Assembly (NCBI GenBank): GCA_900552685.1
Contig: USAJ01000001.1
Coordinates: forward strand, 100,752-164,751
Length of the DNA stretch: 64,000 nucleotides
Source of the DNA: an uncultured Collinsella sp.
GTDB taxonomy: Bacteria; Actinomycetota; Coriobacteriia; Coriobacteriales; Coriobacteriaceae
Direction of reading: 5' to 3'
Below are positions 61,432 through 64,000 of this stretch, one piece after another (positions within the stretch are counted from its first letter, which is position 1; every line of letters starts with the position of its first letter). A model generated the notes under the pieces. It was not told the DNA's origin, made no database searches, and saw only the letters and a list, made by a program, of their open reading frames with translations. A program made the translations under genes and the position numbers.

Positions 61432-61507
61432 AAAACGGGCTTCAAAATAGCCATGCTCGGCGCCTGCGCAGTGCGGCGACGCATGGCATTTTGAAGCCCG
61501 TTTTTTT
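61432..61507 (+). terminator. Long terminator hairpin
   Basis: AAAACGGGCTTCAAAAT pairs with ATTTTGAAGCCCGTTTT, with an inner GCCATGC/GCATGGC stem, followed by a seven-T tract. Ends the exporter transcript. Confidence 0.92.
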
Positions 61508-61549
61508 GTTAAGCCATGGACCCTGAGCGTCCACACCGCCCAAAACAAA

Positions 61550-61586
61550 AAGGCAGATTTTTAGGCATGTCCCAAAAATCTGCCTT
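61550..61586 (-). terminator. Terminator after yaiI
   Basis: AAGGCAGATTTTT and AAAAATCTGCCTT are perfect arms; on the minus strand TTTTGTTTTG follows. Confidence 0.9.
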
Positions 61587-61588
61587 GG

Positions 61589-62071
61589 TTAGTGCAGCAG
61601 CTCGGTGAGGTTGCGTTTAAAGCGGGCTCGGTCCTCGCTGGTGAAGGCTGCCGGCCCGCGGGTGCGACCGCCGGCGCGGCGAACCTTCTTTTCCTCGTGG
61701 CGAATAAACAGCTGCATGTCGATGGTCGCCTTATCGTAGACGCGCCCGCGCACGCCGATGGCGGCGGCATCGCGTCCGAGCACCATACTCGCCAGGCCTA
61801 TGTCTTGTGTCACGACCACGTCGCCAGCCTGCAGGCGCTCGATAATGGCAAAGTCGGCGCTATCGGCTCCCACGCTCACATCGAGCGTCGTGACCCAAAA
61901 GCCCCGACGCGCGTGCTCGGCGTCGCGCGGATCGTCGCGGCGAATGTGGCGTTCCAGGTTCTGCGTGCTGTTGCCGGCAATCACTACGGCAACGCCCGCC
62001 CTCCGCGCGCAGTCGATCGACTCGCGCGTGACCGGGCAGGCGTCGGCATCAATAAAAAGCGTCTTTGGCAT
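61589..62071 (-). CDS. YaiI/YqxD family protein (UPF0178, DUF188)
   Basis: 160 residues. Family blocks: LFIDADACPVTRESIDCARR at the N-terminus, VGADSADFAIIERLQAGDVVVTQDIGLASMVLGRDA, and the C-terminal GGRTRGPAAFTSEDRARFKRNLTELL. The fold is PIN-like with conserved aspartates (D8, D10, DSAD, TQDIGLA), suggesting a nuclease, but no activity is established. The start codon abuts the stop of the HdeD-like gene, so the two are translationally linked. Confidence 0.93.
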   Translation of the reverse strand: MPKTLFIDADACPVTRESIDCARRAGVAVVIAGNSTQNLERHIRRDDPRDAEHARRGFWVTTLDVSVGADSADFAIIERLQAGDVVVTQDIGLASMVLGRDAAAIGVRGRVYDKATIDMQLFIRHEEKKVRRAGGRTRGPAAFTSEDRARFKRNLTELLH

Positions 62072-62674
62072 CTAGTGCACCAGTTTGCCAAACTGAATGG
62101 CGCGAACAATCAGCGTCACGCCAAACACCAGCAGCGCGGCGCCGCTAAAGATGACGAGCATCTTGGCCGACCACAGCGGATAGATAAACACGAACATGCC
62201 CGCGATGATGGAGAGCGCGCCGCTCAGGATGGCGAGGGCGCGGTTAGACGAAAGCTCGGACTCCAGAATCGACATGACGCCCTCGACGATCCAGCCAAAG
62301 CCGGCGACGACCACTACAAGCGTGGTGAGCGTCGCGGTCGAGAAGGCCTGGTTGCGCAGGATTATGACGCCGCCCAGAATGATGAGCAGGTTGGAGATGA
62401 TGCTCGTAACGCGCCAGCCGGTGGGCAGCAGCGGCTCGAAAACAGCGGTAAACAGCCTGATCGCGGCCGTGATCACAAAGTAGAAGCCCAAGACGGTCGT
62501 TAGGAAGACGAGGGACTTGGCGGGCGCAAACAGCAGTGCGATGCCGGCAACGAGCGCTAAGACGCCCGTGATGGCGTAAATCCAGCGCACGGCCTTGACG
62601 GCCTTGCCTGCCATGCTTTTCTCGTCAAATCCAAACGCGCTCGATTGCTTGTCATCGTTCTTAAAGATGCCCAT
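62072..62674 (-). CDS. HdeD-like DUF308 membrane protein
   Basis: 200 residues from the ATG at 62674 (AAGGAG upstream). Six membrane helices arranged as pairs, e.g. IYAITGVLALVAGIALLFAPAKSLVFL and LAILSGALSIIAGMFVFIYPLWSAKML, the repeating unit of DUF308/HdeD (gain-loss-xP) proteins. HdeD is linked to acid stress in E. coli; function here is unknown. A short hydrophilic N-terminus precedes helix 1. Operon with yaiI. Confidence 0.88.
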   Translation of the reverse strand: MGIFKNDDKQSSAFGFDEKSMAGKAVKAVRWIYAITGVLALVAGIALLFAPAKSLVFLTTVLGFYFVITAAIRLFTAVFEPLLPTGWRVTSIISNLLIILGGVIILRNQAFSTATLTTLVVVVAGFGWIVEGVMSILESELSSNRALAILSGALSIIAGMFVFIYPLWSAKMLVIFSGAALLVFGVTLIVRAIQFGKLVH

Positions 62675-62909
62675 GATGTCTCCTTTCCGTGCGGCGTAAG
62701 CCGTAGCTCTTGCAACCAGTATCGCCCAAGGGCGCCGTCGCGTGGGGCGGAAAGGGCGAATGGGAGCCTCACCTTCGCGAATTGTCACCTTTGTTCTCGT
62801 TTGGATGTGGGATATTCAACAGATGTAGAACATTACAGCTCTGTTCGTTATTGCCTACGTTTTAGGTTAGATTTTCTTAAGAACAATTGGCTTTTATTGA
62901 GGGGTCCCT

Positions 62910-63581
62910 ATGAACGAAACAGTTCCCGCGGCGCCGGTAAGCGCTGAGTCGATGGCAAGGCAAGGTTGCGAAAAGCTTGGCCTGGACACGTTTGACGCGC
63001 TGGTCCGCCGCGCGCGTACGTGCCGCCGCTTTGATGAGTCCATGCGCGTACCGCGCGAGTTTTTGCTCGAGCTGGCGGAGCTGGCACATCTGGCTCCCTG
63101 CGGCGCCAACGCTCAGCGTCTGCGTTTTCATGTGGTGAGCGGTGCAGAGGACTGCGCGCGCGTATTTGATGAGCTCACCTGGGCCGGTGCGCTCAAGGAT
63201 TGGCCGGGTCCCGATGAGGGCGAGCGCCCGACCGGCTACATCGCGATTCTTGCCGAGCGCGCTGTTCCGGGTAAGCCCGCCGCGCCCATCACCGAGGTCG
63301 ACACCGGCATTGCTGCCCAGACGATGATGCTCGCCGCTCGCAGCGCCACGCCCGAGGTGGCAGCCTGCATGTTCAAGGCCTTTACGCCCCACGCGATCGA
63401 TGCCATGGGGCTCGATAACGACAAGTATGAGCTCAAGCTGATTATGGCGTTTGGCGTTCCGGCCGAGACGCAGGTGATCGACGCGATCGACTCCAACCCG
63501 GATGGCTCTATCAATTACTGGCGCGATGAGGCACAGATGCATCACGTGCCCAAGCGTCCGCTTGCTGACGTGCTGCTGTAG
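62910..63581 (+). CDS. Nitroreductase family protein
   Basis: 223 residues. FMN-binding nitroreductase fold: RRARTCRRFDESMRVPREFLLELAELAHLAPCGANAQRLRFHVV, with the R-x-R-F start and the S/N-A-Q-x-x-R-F block; later DTGIAAQTMMLAARS and KYELKLIMAFGVPAE. A C-terminal YWRDEAQMHHVPKRPLADVL is typical of a subgroup in anaerobes. Uses NAD(P)H and FMN; substrate unknown. The ATG at 62910 follows GAGGGGTCCCT. Confidence 0.9.
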   Translation: MNETVPAAPVSAESMARQGCEKLGLDTFDALVRRARTCRRFDESMRVPREFLLELAELAHLAPCGANAQRLRFHVVSGAEDCARVFDELTWAGALKDWPGPDEGERPTGYIAILAERAVPGKPAAPITEVDTGIAAQTMMLAARSATPEVAACMFKAFTPHAIDAMGLDNDKYELKLIMAFGVPAETQVIDAIDSNPDGSINYWRDEAQMHHVPKRPLADVLL

Positions 63582-63631
63582 CTGCGTCGTTGCGGCGCGA
63601 TCCGGCGGCAAAACCACCACAAAGGTGCCTG

Positions 63632-63962
63632 TGAACTGCCTCCCATTTCTTGGACATCGGGAAATGGGAGGTTTTCCATGAGTATAGACCTCAGGGTGAA
63701 GCACGACCTGGAGTCCAGGAGGCGGGCCGTCGAGCTCTTCGACGCCGGCGTCGGCTGCAAGCCGGCGGCCGAGGCCCTGTCCGTCCCCCGCGAGACCGTG
63801 AGAGAATGGCAGTGGGTATACCGGGCGTTCGGAAGCGAGGCGCTGCTGTCCATGGGCGGGAAACAATCCAGGTACACATTCGAGCAGAGGGTCGCCGCGG
63901 CGTCGGCCGTGGTCGACGGCGGGATGGCGAAGACCGACGCCATGGTGTTAGCGCTACTGTAA
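63632..63962 (+). mobile_element. Broken IS3-family-like insertion sequence
   Basis: Left end near 63632 (TGAACTGCCTCCCATTTCTT, with a CCTCCCATTTC/GAAATGGGAGG dyad at 63639-63671). The 94-codon frame 63678-63962 encodes an OrfA-like helix-turn-helix (RRRAVELFDAGVGCKPAAEALSVPRETVREWQWVYRAFG). It reads normally to KTDAM and then changes to unrelated MVLALL and a stop, so the element is interrupted near 63945 and the transposase catalytic part is missing. The 60 bp to the window edge are AT-richer and unidentified. Confidence 0.75.
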
Positions 63963-64000
63963 AAACAACCAATTTCGCCATCGCACTTCAGCCGATTCCG

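Overview
The window looks like chromosomal DNA of a high-GC Gram-positive anaerobe of the class Coriobacteriia, most likely Collinsella or a close relative. This is an inference from gene content (class III fructose-bisphosphatase, arginine deiminase cluster, QueH, DUF4430 surface proteins), strong AAGGAG ribosome sites and high-GC codon use. No tRNA, rRNA, CRISPR array or prophage was seen. Most of the window is ordinary core genome. The accessory material is a DUF1016 nuclease, a DinJ/YafQ toxin-antitoxin pair, a nuclease-like gene set among repeats, and a broken insertion sequence at the right edge.

Layout. 1-9 kb: a cut-off Mn-type CDF exporter, a zinc-ribbon protein, a YhcG/DUF1016 nuclease, a Tat-exported wall-anchored PI-PLC-like protein and a lipoprotein. 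8.4-14 kb: a cyclodeaminase/cyclohydrolase-folD pair, a C69 dipeptidase and a phasin-like protein with a UbiB kinase. 14-19 kb: a cobalamin riboswitch controlling two DUF4430 surface proteins. 19-29.5 kb: two GtrA proteins, class III FBPase, DegV, an unknown TIM-barrel-like protein, an RNA methyltransferase, a methionyl-tRNA-synthetase-like protein and QueH. 29.5-35.5 kb: an arginine deiminase locus (arcD-arcA-arcB, facing a divergent second deiminase and an XRE regulator). 35.6-43.4 kb: queA, a coiled-coil membrane protein, an SDR, tgt, a LOG protein and the toxin-antitoxin pair. 43.5-53.5 kb: a second DegV, HAD phosphatases, a PepV-like dipeptidase, pstSCAB and an ABC-F protein. 53.6-57.1 kb: a DtxR-family regulator and an ArsR/HMA/P1B-ATPase metal-resistance locus. 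57.2-64 kb: nuclease-like gene with repeats, an exonuclease, a His-rich putative Mn exporter, YaiI, an HdeD-like protein, a nitroreductase and the broken IS.

How it fits together. Folate: the FolD has lost the residues needed for cyclohydrolase activity and sits beside a cyclohydrolase-family protein, so the two probably split the bifunctional job. Metals: two putative manganese exporters, a DtxR-family regulator whose candidate operators resemble sites before one exporter, and a Zn/Cd ATPase locus with three copies of one palindromic operator. Arginine: antiporter, deiminase and ornithine carbamoyltransferase form one operon with no carbamate kinase in the window; the facing operon carries a second deiminase and a regulator whose LexA-like protease residues are lost, and paired direct repeats lie between the operons. 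Cobalamin: a riboswitch drives surface proteins made of transcobalamin-like domains, which suggests B12 capture. Queuosine: queH, queA and tgt are present but dispersed.

Intergenic DNA is rich in structured repeats: a family of three covarying long hairpins, a two-copy composite element, a degenerate GGGGAC/GCCGGCA family, a 127-bp imperfect palindrome, and a short repeat conserved at peptide level (C[SP]PT[FY]F[ED][LM]FG).
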